64,000 nucleotides of DNA, from positions 33,598 to 97,597 of the forward strand of contig NW_017893367.1 in NCBI RefSeq assembly GCF_001540865.1, given 5' to 3'. Below are positions 34,450 to 45,353 of the stretch, one piece after another. This DNA comes from Ananas comosus. Lineage: Eukaryota > Streptophyta > Magnoliopsida > Poales > Bromeliaceae. The notes under the pieces were generated by a model, which did not search any database, was not told where the DNA came from, and worked only from the letters and a program-made list of their open reading frames with translations. A program made the position numbers and the translations under genes. Within the stretch, counting starts at the first letter, position 1. Each line of letters starts with the position of its first letter.

Positions 34450-35841
34450 ATGGCATTCTTGCTGGTTTTGCTGATTTTGGTGCTGATGGCCACTGGTCGT
34501 GGTCGTGGACGTGGCCGTGGGCATCGAGGGACATCCAAAAGGACTCGTACTGCAGGCGAGTCACCCGGGTCTGATCCGGATTACCAGGCAAGTTCGCCTG
34601 AGGCTACTGAAGAACTGACTGCTCGAGTTGATAAAGGAAAAGGAATAGCTGGTGAATCCTCCCGCGAAGGTAGCCGAGAGACACGATCAAAGCAAGCCGC
34701 GGATGTTCTATAGGAGCGGCGGAGGACGTTTTCGAGCAGGTCATGCATTGCTGAGCGATATGTCAACTTCCATGAACTAATCCAAGAGGTTCCAGATTTT
34801 GGTCGCTTACTTCAAAGGGTCCTCATTGAGCCAGTTGGACGTGTTCCGACTCGATCTCCTTTTTGTGTGAAACTCATTCGGGAGTTCTACATGAATGAGA
34901 TGGTGTGTGCTGAGGATGAAGAGACCGGGACTTATCTTCTTGAGACCTATGTACGTGGGGAGAGGGTTCTAGTCACTCCTCACACTATTGGAGAGTTGTT
35001 GGGCATGCATGTTGACACGATAGGACTTCATCATACTACTGGGATTTATCAGTCTTCATCTCACTGGGAGACAGTTGTTCGTGCGATCTGCAAGGATGGA
35101 GTGCGGACAAATCATGCATACGTGGAATCCAAGGACTTGTGACCCGAGTATCATTTACTCTCCTTGGTGATGTGCTACAATGTTCAACCTACAATTAGAA
35201 CAAAAAGGATTCGTTGGGATCGTCTGGTGCTTCTATATCTTCTTGGACATCCTGAGCAAGCGGACGGATTAACCATCAATATTCCCTTTCTGATGTGGCA
35301 AAGAATGGCACATGTTATACAGTCTCCAGTTCGACGTGATCTACTTCCGTTTTCGTTGTTGATCACGAGGATTCTGCAACAACATGGAGTTGATGTCTCG
35401 TGTGAAAAGTACGACACTGGACTTGGACCGATTGATGCAGTAACTTGGGCCAAGTCAGTCAGCACACTGAAGACATTCCAGCAAACTAAGGGAACATCCA
35501 GAGGAGCTTCTAGTTCAGCACCTCCACCTCGAGCAGAGCATGAGGGATTTTCCAGTTTATGGGGAGTGATTACTGTAGAATCACTTCACCATGAGGTGCG
35601 CTCTTTAAAGAAAAAGGTGGCAGATCTTACTAAGAAGTTAGAGGTGGGAATGAAGAGGATTTTGGAGAAGCTAAGCTGTAGGCATGACGACGTATTTCCT
35701 ACTCAGCCTACCTACACCACTTACACGAGGTCTACGTCGAGACATCCACTCATTCCACCATCCAGTGGTGCTCCTGAGGCTGGGGGATCCGGAGCTGGAG
35801 CAGGAGACGATGATGATGATGATGACGAGGACACTGAGTGA
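34450..35841 (+). pseudogene. Copia-1 'putative plant transposon protein' ORF
   Basis: One frame with two nonsense codons (TAG 34711-34713, TGA 35140-35142). Order: hydrophobic start, RG-rich run, acidic linker, then a globular domain YVNFHELIQEVPDFGRLLQ ... HTIGELLGMHVDTIG ... WDRLVLLYLLGHPEQADGL resembling the plant transposon protein domain found in retroelement-associated proteins. A coiled coil (SLHHEVRSLKKKVADLTKKL) and an acidic Asp/Glu tail follow. It sits between the missing pol region and the polypurine tract, the position of envelope-like or extra ORFs in some plant copia elements. Function unknown. Copia-2 carries a similar acidic-tailed ORF in the same place, so it is a regular passenger of this lineage. 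Confidence 0.7.
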
Positions 35842-36039
35842 CTTCTTCCTCGAGCTTCCCTTTTTACTTTACTTTGCTTTTTAGGATGATGTTTAGTTTA
35901 GATTTGCTTGTTGCTTTCCTTTGATCTGTTTACTTTTGCATTTATTTGCTCTTAGGCCTGTAACTATGACATGACTACTCTTATGCTTTCTAGTATGCTT
36001 TCTCTATTTATATGCTTTGTCTTTGCCAATTTTTGACAA

Positions 36040-36394
36040 AAAGGGGGAGAGCAATGATGAACAGGTATTGATCGTAGCAAAGGGGGAGAAGGAGTGAAAT
36101 TTCGAGGAAAAGAAGGAATGAAATTTCGAGGACAATGATGAAGAAAATGACTTCCATGTGAGAATGTCGAATGTTTGTCTTTTTCTACATTATTTTGGAT
36201 AATCTGTTTTGCAGGAAATCAAGACTTCAAGACTCCTAGTTGCGACCAAGTTATAGAGTCTGTTTTTCAAATTGTATTTGGACTACAAGCGAGGGGTTCG
36301 ATGTTTTGGTGATGACATTGAACTTCGTTTTTTCTTTAAGATGTAATTTTTGAGTTGTTGTAAATTTTGTCATGAAATTGCCAAAGGGGGAGAT
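36040..36394 (+). promoter_or_regulatory. Copia-1 polypurine tract and upstream PPT-like repeats
   Basis: The tract CCAAAGGGGGAGAT abuts the 3' LTR at 36395. Two similar tracts, AAAAAGGGGGAGAG near 36041 and CAAAGGGGGAGAAG near 36079, precede it. Confidence 0.8.
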
Positions 36395-37522
36395 TGTTAA
36401 GTCTTGTGTGTTGACAAGTTTCGTGGATTGAGTCAGAGTCTTGAAGGATCGGTGTGTATCGTCAAAGATCGAAGAATCCACGACTTCGAAGAAAGCAGAA
36501 TTAACTCACTATAAGAATCACGATGCCCAGGTAAGCTTTTAATTCATGTTATAGTGATTCATACTTAGTTGTAGGCATTAGAATCATAATACCAAAGTTT
36601 ACTAGATTAGAAAGTGCGTTGGTATTTTGCAAAACCCGAAACCGTGCAAAAAAAGGGTTTTTGCAAAGTGTACCGGTACAACATCGGAAGTGTATCGGTA
36701 CACATTCTATTCCGGTACAACAAGCGACTTGTCACCGGTTACAGCATTACGCAGGTTTTCTCTTCGATCATCGTGTAACCGGTAACAGCTTAAAGTGTAC
36801 CGGTACACAATGTAATTTTCGGAAAAACTTTCTAATCCGACTCTAATTGATTCTAAAGTCTATAAATAAGCTATTGGGGTTCTCTAACCTATCAAGCATC
36901 ACGAAAATACATGTTTGAGAAATCCTAGAGGCTCGGATTTCATCTAAAACTTATTTTCTACATATTAGCCTCTTTTAGGTCAAATCAAGATATTGGAATT
37001 TCATATCTATATGTCGATTTGATCTTCGTTTCGCTTGGAGTTCTCTTCCCTCGTTTTCATCAATACTCTAAGCGAAGGATCACCGTACACATGATGTTCT
37101 TCATGACGGCGTCGTGGATTCGGCGTGATTGACGGCGGTTCGTGGATTCGGATCGTGAGCTTTGTGGATTCGGAGTGGAGGCGTTTCGTGAATTCGGAAC
37201 ATGGCGTTTGTGGATTCGAACGTAAGGGCGTGGACAACCCGGAGGATTATGCGAGATTCATAGGAGGTTAAGAGAGGTCGAGTCCGTGGAGTCGGTAATC
37301 ACCTTGTAATCTTTTCTCTTACTGAATTATTTTTTCGCGTGTTGGTCCCGTGGGTTTTTTCTTCAAGTTGGAGTTTTCCCACGTAAATCTCGGTGTGATT
37401 TTTATTTTCTGCATTTACTTTTATCGCATTAAGATTTATGATTTTTGGCTATTACACCTATTCACCTCCCTATAGGTGTTAGATACAATCTAGATAAATC
37501 CTTGGGCTCCTCAAAACTTTCA
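36395..37522 (+). repeat. Copia-1 3' LTR
   Basis: Same length as the 5' LTR; GTACCGGTAC at 36670-36679 and 36797-36806, TATAAATAA at 36861-36869. Confidence 0.9.
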
Positions 37523-39122
37523 CCGGAGAAGGCACATGGCACAGTCACCCGAGGGATCTTCGCCGGGCACTCTCACCTGTGGTGTCTACACTCCGGAATA
37601 CACCGCTTGTGGAGAAGCGACCTCTCACTAGCCGGAATCGATACATGTGAGTATGATCCCATCCTCAATTTTAGGAGATATAGCCAAACCCGTCTCATGC
37701 CACAATATCTCAATGGTCCTGATGCCACACTACTCATAATGTTACTCTGGGTAAAACCTTGTTTAACTATTTACTTTTCAATGCCAATCGAGTCACTATA
37801 GTCAATGTCACCTTTGTTTACTATTTTCATAGTCTTTTACACATTCACATGCATATAGGGTCTTTATATACTCATATGATTCACATGGTTCTTTACCAAT
37901 TCACAATAATCTTTACGCAGATAATTGAACGCCACCAACTATATTTCATTTACTACCCTACATGCATGAATGTACACTAGCAACATGCTCAATAAAAGGG
38001 ACATAGACATAGACCGAGATCCAGTGTTTCCGGACAGCATCCCCCACCTTTCCGTGATACTAGGATGCCTTGGTTCCGATTTCACGATTTTTAGACGCTT
38101 TCGCCGCAAACTGCGGCAATCTGTACCAATTTAACCTATTTCTTCAATATCTTCGCGCACGCTCGTCGTATCACCGAATCGAGCGCACCAATGCGTTCGT
38201 TGACCTGCCAATTAGGTTAAAATGAGATCAAACCCAAGCTTCGATCTCAAAATCCAAAAACCCTAAGTATAGGTCCCTCAATAATGTCATCTTCCCCAAT
38301 ATTGGTCCCTAGCATGGAAAACTTAGGGGAAAGTCCTCTAATCATCTCCTAGAAACATGCTAGAAGGAAACAAACCCAAACCTAGCTCAAATCACGAGAA
38401 CTCACCTTTGGAGTCCAAAGCTTTCCTTCAAAAGCCCTTGTTCAAGCTTGTCTTCACCTAGAGAAGCTTTTTCTCCAAGCTTGCTCCTCCAAACTCCTCC
38501 CTTTGCTCAAGATCTAGAGAGAATGAGAGAGAGAGAGAGAATTTTTAGAGAGAGAGAAAAGGAAAGGTTTAGGGTGCTAGGGTTAGGAAATAAGAGCCCC
38601 ACAGATAAGCCCTAAGCCATATAACCGCTCTCAATGCATAATAGCACTTTAGCCCCTCAACTTTCATTTTTCACAAGCCAACTGGGCAATTTTCGCATGC
38701 GGGGACCGGTCTCTCCCTGCAGGGACCGGTCCCTGTAGGTCTGCTCCGAGGGACTTAGCCAAATTTCACATTTTTTGGCTGGCTGCGCAATGGGAGACCG
38801 GTCTCTCCTTCAGGGACCGGACCCTCGGAGACCGATCTCTCACTCAGGGACCGGTTCTTGTAGCCCCCAATTCTAGGACTTAGCCGATTTTTCACTCTAC
38901 TCGGCTTCTACGCGTACGCGGACCGGTCTCTCCTTCAGGGACCGGTCCCTGAGAGCCCAAAATTTGGGACTTAGCCAGATTTTGCAATTTCACTCTCTCG
39001 GGTCCCTTTACACTATATACATAGGTTCCAATGCACTTAGAACCTATACCAACTTGTTCCACGCCGCGTTCCGCACATTTCGAAGGAACCTGAAACGGCT
39101 TACGGGGAAGTGATATGTTACA
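37523..39122 (-). mobile_element. Host chromovirus D, 3' LTR, segment 4
   Basis: Resumes after copia-1 and ends TGATATGTTACA at 39122, i.e. in the sense direction the LTR starts TGTAACATATCACTTCC. It carries GACCGGTC palindromes between 38703 and 38950, a GA-rich leader and a donor-like CAAAG|GTGAGT near 38403. Next to it is the polypurine tract TATGGGGTGGGGAC (39136-39123). Confidence 0.75.
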
Positions 39123-39170
39123 GTCCCCACCCCATAAAAATAGTTTCGAACGCGAAACTTAACTCATACC

Positions 39171-39437
39171 TTAGTCCACTTGCTCAAACAAGTGAGAATA
39201 GACCTCGCGCATCTTCTCCTCGAGCTCCCACGTGGATTCACGCCTCGAGTGATTACCCCATTGCACTTTCACATACAGAATAGTTCGATTCCGTAGCTTC
39301 CGCTCTTCTCGAGCAAGAATGCTCACCGGAAACTCTTCATAAGTACCGTCCTCATGTAACTCTACTGGTTCATACTCCAACACATGTGAGGAGTTTCGAA
39401 AATACTTGCGAAGATTCGAAATGTGGAATACATTATG
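39171..39437 (-). pseudogene. Host D pol C-terminus with chromodomain
   Basis: Minus-strand frame open from the copia-2 insertion (39437) to a stop at 39171. It begins with the integrase tail HNVFHISNLRKYF and continues to VSILAREERKLRNRTILYVK and WGNHSRRESTWELEEKM, a chromodomain that in chromoviruses guides integration to histone-marked chromatin. The aromatic/WE core (VQWGNH...STWELE) is typical of Tekay/Del-type elements and is the main reason for assigning these elements to chromoviruses. The upstream half of integrase lies at 42026 and beyond, across copia-2. Confidence 0.88.
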
Positions 39438-40838
39438 TGAGGATCAAAATGGCAACCTAAGGGGGGGGGGGGGGAATTAGGTTTCTAAAATAAAAATCCA
39501 AATAATCAAGCAAATTAAAAAAATAAACCGATGCAAATAAAAGAAATGCAAACTCGAAAAGCACACGATCAATTTGTTTCGAGGTTCGGCACTTTGCCTA
39601 CGTCCCCGCCAACTTCTCAACACTCGAGAATGTTGGATCTCCACTAGATGATGCTTTTGCGGGCAAGCACCAAGCCTTCACATCAACTCCTTCTTCTTTC
39701 AAGCTTCAAGAATTTGCTTTTCTCTCTTTTTACAAGATTAAATCTCACTACAAGTTTCACTCAAGTTTAGAGAGAGAATTGAGAGCTAAGAGTATTAAGA
39801 TCACTGAAGTTTTTAAGCTCAAATGAACTATCAAGTTGCTGCAGAGTGAGGCCTCAATACCATCTATTTATAGCCTCGGACAGATCTGTCAGTTGTACTT
39901 TCGGGCGCCCTAAAACTGTTTCCGGGCGCCCAGAAGTTTGTGCACGCCAGCTGCCTGTCGGACCACGTGCGCCGCTTTTCTTGACTTTGTATGTTTGGGC
40001 CGTCAAAAATTTGTGGGCGCCCAGATCTCGAGGAACAGCTTTTCTGACACGCGCAGCTTTTCTTGACTTCGTAAGTTCTGGGCCGTCAAAAGTTGTGGGC
40101 GCACAGAACACGAGGAACAGCTTTTCTGACAGGCGCCGCTTCCTCTGGATTTGGGCCGTCAGAAAGTTGTGGGCGCCCAGATCTCGAGGGACAACTTTTC
40201 TGACATGCGCCGTTTTTCTGGATTCGAGTCGTCAAAAGTTGTGGGCGCCCAGAAAGTCGTGCTGACTTTCTTGCCAGACAGCCCAGATTGCGTGCGCCGC
40301 TGCTTCCATAAAATCTGGGCGCCCAGATTTTGCGCCGCCTGTTGTCGCAACCTGTCAAGTCAAATAGTCTTGGTGTTTCTGGATCACCCGAACAGCAAAC
40401 AGGCAGGATCCAAAAGGTCTCAAAAGATTCGGATCCACTTTAGGGCGCCCAGAACAGGGTCCAGAAATTGCAACTTTACAGAACACAGAATTTGAGCAAT
40501 TTTTGAATATTTAAAAGTCCTTTTCACCTAATCATAAATTTAGAAATTTGTTTAAGTGGTCTATAAGGTGATAAGATGAATAGTTTAAACTTAGCTCAAA
40601 GTTTCTAACTCTAATCATAAATCAAATTAAGAATGGAGAGAGTGAGTTTGTCTATTTGACAAAAAAGCAAACATAGCTTCAAGTGGTGAAGCTTGGTGCT
40701 AGAATATTGCCCATCTTGAATCCTTTTTGAAGATAAAGAGATCTAAAACACAAGACTCAAGATAAAAGATTAGTCCAATAATCGTGATTATTTGTTATCA
40801 TCAAAATCTAATAGACAATTAGGGCCACTAGGCCCACA
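39438..40838 (-). repeat. Copia-2 3' LTR with GGGCGCCC palindrome array
   Basis: 1401 bp. GGGCGCCC at 39903, 39924, 40015, 40171, 40243, 40318 and 40443, mostly in the longer word GGGCGCCCAGA. In the sense (minus) direction all lie upstream of a TATAAATA box at 39872-39865. A poly-G run of about 14 is at 39461-39474. Confidence 0.88.
39977..40276 (-). repeat. Tandem repeat, 65-82 bp x about 3.7, in copia-2 LTR
   Basis: Units start near 39977, 40059, 40141 and 40214. Each contains GGGCCGTCAAAAGTTGTG, then GGGCGCCCAGA (or GGGCGCACAGA), then ACAGCTTTTCTGACA. Confidence 0.8.
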
Positions 40839-41203
40839 ATCTCCCCCTTTTTGATGATGACAAATAATGTGATATAATATCCAAATGAGTAGAGAGCAAA
40901 AGAGTATAATACTCCCCCTAAATATTTGCATATATTTAACAAGCATAAAACACAATCATAGGCATAGCATATATCAGAATAAAAGAAGTAAGCAATCATG
41001 TAGGCAAATATCAAAATATAAATGATTCACATAGCCTAACATAGTAAAACATAAGCAGCATAATAAACCATAACATAATAAACATAAACCATAACATAAT
41101 AAACCACAAGCATAGCATAGTATATCACATAGCAAATTCTCCCCCTTTGTCATCACAAAAAAAGCATAAAAGGAGACTAGCAAAAAAGTGGTAGAAACAT
41201 AAG

Positions 41204-41401
41204 CTAATCATCATCATCGTCATCCTCTTCATCATCCTCATGATCCGTAGGCGGAACTGGTAGAGGCATAGAGGAGGATGATGGTCGATCAACGTGGGGT
41301 CCATATGCGGCATAGAAGGCACTAGAAGGTCCAAAGATAGAGTCCATGTATGCCTTGATGCCGGAAACATCCGTCTGGAGAGCATGCATATGGTCTTCCA
41401 T
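41204..41401 (-). pseudogene. Copia-2 acidic-tailed ORF, C-terminal end
   Basis: Minus-strand frame from the join at 41402 to a TAG. It starts MEDHMHALQTDVSGIKAYMD, followed by a proline/serine linker and a terminal Glu/Asp run. Layout and position before the polypurine tract match the end of the plant transposon protein ORF of copia-1 (coiled coil, Ser/Pro linker, acidic tail). The globular domain is lost beyond the join. Confidence 0.6.
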
Positions 41402-41402
41402 N
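41402..41402. other. Assembly join (single N)
   Basis: Copia-2 interior on the left, the inside of a family-A LTR on the right. Confidence 0.8.
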
Positions 41403-41997
41403 TTGAGTCTCCAAACCAGCGAGTAACGCGCGCGGCGCGAAATTAGCTCGAATAGGCGATTTCTACTCGAGGAGAGAGAAACCCTAGAGAGAGAAAATGA
41501 GGGAGGTGCAAAACCCTTCCTCTGAGCTCTAGCAGGCTCCACAAGGCTCCAGGAGTCGTGCTGGGGGAGATAAGGATGGTATATAAAGTGAAATTACCAA
41601 AGTAACCTTGCTGCCACGCATCTGCCAATGTGTACCGGTACAAAGTGATGGCTGTACCGGTACAGCAAGCAGAAAAAAAATGCTGATTTTGCCAAAGCAA
41701 TGCACTTTCTTGCTTTTAGTCATCCAATCACTCTCTAACTTGTACAAAAACTTGTCCAAGCCTTTTAAAACATGTAGGGTAGTTCCACATATCATTCCCA
41801 CATTCGAACTTCGCAATTGACCAAATTTAAAGCATTGCAATTGATATTGCATTTGTGATGCAATTTTCCAACTCCAGTTACTTTCTCACTTTAGTAACTT
41901 GTCAAAACCTTTCTAAGGTCTATCAAACGTCGTAGCTCAGTTCCAAAAGCCATTCCAACCCTTGAACTGACAATAGGCCCAGATTCAGTATATTACA
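41403..41997 (-). mobile_element. Family-A LTR piece (minus), 5' part
   Basis: Matches the sense start of solo LTR A at 49202-51851: ends TATATTACA (41997), two GTACCGGTAC at 41632-41641 and 41653-41662, a TATATA box near 41580-41585, and the AAACCCTAGAGAG leader. The remainder is lost at the join. It inserted 23 bp from the end of the copia-2 LTR. Confidence 0.85.
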
Positions 41998-42025
41998 CGA
42001 TTAGGGCCACTAGGCCAACATTATG

Positions 42026-44612
42026 CACTCCCACAAGCTTCGGCGACAATGCTAACTTGTACGCCACCGGCCCAATTCGCTCCAAGATCTCGTAAGGGCC
42101 AATGTACCGGGGACTAAGCTTCCCCCGAATGCCAAACCGCTTTACCCCGCGCATTGGCGACACTTTGAGAAACACACAGTCGCCAGCCGCGAATTCCAAA
42201 TCCTTTCGGTGCTTATTCGCATAGCTTCGTTGCCGCGATTGAGCCGTCATCAATCATTGGCGAGCAAAACGGATTTTCTCTTCTGCCTCTCGCACCACAT
42301 CCGGACCAAGGGTGACTCTTTCACCCACTTCGCTCCAATGGATAGGAGAGCGACACTTACGCCCATAAAGTGCCTCAAACGGCATCATCGCTATACTTTC
42401 TCGGTAACTGTTATTATAAGCAAACTCCGCCATCGGCAAATACTCATGCCACCCTCCACTGTAATCAAGTACACACGCTCGAAACATATCCTCGAGTATC
42501 TGAATTGTCCTCTCTGACTGACCATCACTCTGAGGATAAAACGTCATACTGAAATCGAGCCGCGTGCCTAGAACATCCTGCAAGCTCTTCCAGAAATGAG
42601 AAGTGAACCGGGGATCTCGATCTAATACAATCGATAATGGGACCCCATGCAATCTCACTACCTCATCCAGGTAGACTTGTGCTAACTTGTCTCCTGACCA
42701 CGTGGTGTGGATCGGCAAGAAATGAGCCGACTTCGTCAAACGGTCCACAACCACCCATATGGCGTTATGTGGAGCTTGCGATCGGGGTAATCCGACCACA
42801 AAGTCCATTGCTATGTCCTCCCATTTCCACACGGGAATTGGTAAGCTCTGCAACTTTCCTGCAGGAAATCGACGCTCAGACTTCACTTGTTGGCATGTCA
42901 AACACTGTGCCACAAACTCTCCAATGTCCTTATTCATTCCCGGCCACCAATAATGTATCTTTAGATCTTTATACATCTTGGTGCCGCCCGGGTGTATACT
43001 ATACGGGGAATGATGCGCCTCTTGCAACACCATCTCACGAATCTCCTCATTCTTGGGCACACACAATCGGTTTCGGAACCGAAGTGCACAGTCGGATCCC
43101 ACGCCGAAGTTGCCAGCGGTCCGCCGCCAATGTCATTCCGCACCTTTTGGAGATACGGATCATCAACTTGCCGCTCTTTGATTTGCTCCAATAAGGTCGG
43201 TCGAACCACTAGTGCCGCCAAGATAGTCGGAACCTCCGACGCAACCACTTCCAATCCAAACCGTTGCATTTCTCTATACAATGACGGTTGACTAGTAATC
43301 GTCGTCGCCAAGTTCTCAACAGATTTCCTACTTAGCGCATCGGCAACGACATTAGCTTTTCCGGGGTGGTATAGGATAGTAAGGTCATAATCCTTCAACA
43401 ACTCCAACCACCGGCGCTGCCCCATATTTAACTCTTTCTGGGTGAACAGGTACTTGAGGCTCTTGTGATCGGTATATACCTCACAATGCTCACCATAAAG
43501 ATAGTGCCTCTATAGCTTTAGCACGAAAATGACCGCCGCTAACTCGAGATCATGTATCAGGTAGTTCTTCTTATGGCTCTTCAACTGGCGCGAAGCATAT
43601 GCAATGACTCGCCAATTTTGCATAAGAACACACCCGAGACCACAATAGAAAGCATCACTATACACCACGAAGCTCTCTCCCGGCGTTGGCAACGCAAGTA
43701 TTGAGGTGGTCGTCAACCTCTCTTTCAACTCTTGGAAGCTTTGGTCGCAACTGTCACTCCACACAAATCTTACTCCTTTGTGCGTTTGGCGTGTGAGAGG
43801 AGTAGTTAACTTCGCAAACCCCTCGACAAAATGCCGATAATAGCCCGCCAATCCGAGGAAACTGCGTACTTCCACCATACTTGTCAGACGAGGCCAATCT
43901 CAAATCGCCTCAATTTTCTTTGGATCGACCGAGACTCCGCTCCCGAAAATCACATGGCCTAAGAAGGTTACCTCCGAAAGACAAAATTTGCACTTCTTGA
44001 GCTTAGCATAAAGCTTTTCGTTTCGGAGTATTTGCAACACGGTCCTCAAGTGTTCCTCGTGCTCTTCTTCACTCTGCGAGTACACCAATACGTCGTCGAT
44101 AAACACTACGACACACTTGTCCAATAACGGTCAAAAGACTCGATTCATCAAGTCCATAAATGCTGCCGGGGCATTCGTAAGCCCAAACGGCATTACCATA
44201 AACTCATAGTGGCCATACCGCATACGGTATGCCGTTTTATGCACATCCTTCGGCCGGATCTTGAATTGGTGATATCCCGACTGAAGGTCTATCTTCGAAT
44301 ATACCCACGACCCCTGTAACTGATCAAACAGGTCATCTATTCTCGGCAATGGGTATTTATTCTTAACCGTTACTTTGTTCAACTCGCGATAATCAACGCA
44401 AAGTCGAAGTGTGCCGTTCATCTTCTTCACAAACAACACCAGAGCTCCCCATGGAGACACGCTCGGCCTTACGAAGCCTTTGTCGAGCAAGTCTTACAAC
44501 TGGGCCTTTAACTCCTTAAGCTCCGCCGGTGCCATTCTATACGGAGCCTTCGAAACTGGCGCCGCTCCGGGTATCAAGTCAATGACAAACTCGATCTCCC
44601 GATCCGGTGGCT
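42026..44612 (-). pseudogene. Host D pol: RT, RNase H, integrase (decayed)
   Basis: Read from 44612 down: linker [22 protein letters not shown] with [29 protein letters not shown] motif [15 protein letters not shown] and the catalytic [11 protein letters not shown]; RNase H with [17 protein letters not shown] and [12 protein letters not shown]; integrase HHCC ([11 protein letters not shown]...CLTCQQVK), DDE core (MDFVVGLPRS, VLDRDPRFTSHFWKSL, DGQSERTIQILEDM) and the C-terminal GPYEILERIGPVAYKL. At least five stops and a frameshift near 43100 kill it. Copia-2 splits the C-terminus at GVHNV. The 5' side stops abruptly at about 44612: protease, gag and the 5' LTR are gone. Confidence 0.92.
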
Positions 44613-45353
44613 TAACCTTCGGGTGGGCCGGCAAGATTGGGTTATGGAAATGAAGGTAAATGGCATGCATCATGAGCATAGTAGATACTATTACTTGTTT
44701 ACTATCCTCGTTCATTATTGTTCATATTGCAAGGCATAGTAGCATGCTAGAATATATACTATTTATCGCTAACCTATCTACTTTTGCTTGCTTAGACCTA
44801 GTGAAAAAATCGGCAGCGTCGGTAGCCGAACCCATTGGGAACTATTTATTAGTTCTCATCCCACTTTGTTGCAGGGCCGAGTTCGAGCGCACCGGTCGAG
44901 GACCGCGGTAAGGGCATAGCGCCCTAGATAGCTACCTCCTATGTGCATTAGAGTCGGGTACCATTTTGTGAGATCATGTATAGTGGTTCGAGCGACTAAT
45001 GTATTTTGGTGAGGTTGCTAGTGATGTTATGTATTGTAGAGATGAATGATGTATCTACTTGATGCAAGATGTAAACCAATGGATGTATTTGGTGGAAATA
45101 TGTAATGTGGTTAAATGTAAAAAAATGTAATAGATAGATTCTCTCTTGCTCGCTTGTTTTATTACTTGCATGATCATGTATATTGTTGATGTTATTCCTG
45201 GGTAACTAGATGTACATGATGATCTTTGATCACCTTGGGCGGACAGGGGAGACTCTGTTCGTTCGGCGACTGTCGATAAGCCCGAACAGACCAAATAGGC
45301 GGTCGCGGGCTCTGACACACTAGGCAGGCTTCCGCTGGGGCCCGGGCGTGACA
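44613..45353 (+). mobile_element. E-type LTR 3' fragment (plus), joined to truncated host pol
   Basis: Matches about 48556-49201 of solo LTR E and ends CCCGGGCGTGACA at 45353. It has the hairpin (GAACTA 44838-44843, TAGTTC 44849-44854) and the DRGKG exon. No terminus is visible at its left side, so the contact with pol is a deletion or recombination breakpoint. Confidence 0.75.
44874..44926 (+). CDS. Candidate LTR-encoded 3' exon, DRGKG type (fragment at 44.9 kb)
   Basis: After CACTTTGTTGCAG, phase 1: it reads PSSSAPVEDRGKGIAP and a TAG. As in B1, an in-frame TAG inside the hairpin closes the unspliced frame. Confidence 0.5.

Larger units (their letters stand above)
26910..37522 (+). mobile_element. 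Copia-1: Ty1/copia element with gag and plant-transposon ORF but no pol
   Basis: Two LTRs of exactly 1128 bp (26910-28037 and 36395-37522), TG...CA, close to identical. Flanks are CCGGG and CCGGA, a target duplication with one mismatch. Primer site TGGTATCAGAGC at 28040-28051; polypurine tract CCAAAGGGGGAGAT ends at 36394. Gag is present with stops; a plant transposon protein ORF lies before the 3' LTR. I see no copia protease, integrase, RT or RNase H, although the join at 33081 could hide missing sequence. It contains solo LTR C3 and the piece C4. Confidence 0.88.
39438..42020 (-). mobile_element. Copia-2 (minus), internally truncated by a join
   Basis: Flanked by TTATG at 39433-39437 and 42021-42025. 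The left LTR (its 3' LTR) runs TGAGGATCAAA to GGCCCACA, 39438-40838. A polypurine tract ATCTCCCCCTTTTT (complement) begins at 40839. The right LTR survives only as the last 23 bases (41998-42020) because a family-A LTR and a join replace the rest. The interior keeps only an acidic-tailed ORF end. Confidence 0.85.

Noticed and set aside
34630..34660. DKGKGIA in the copia-1 plant transposon ORF as a homologue of the DRGKG LTR peptide
   Set aside because: Only seven residues, no acceptor, hairpin or stop around it; short basic/Gly words of this kind are common in plant transposon proteins.
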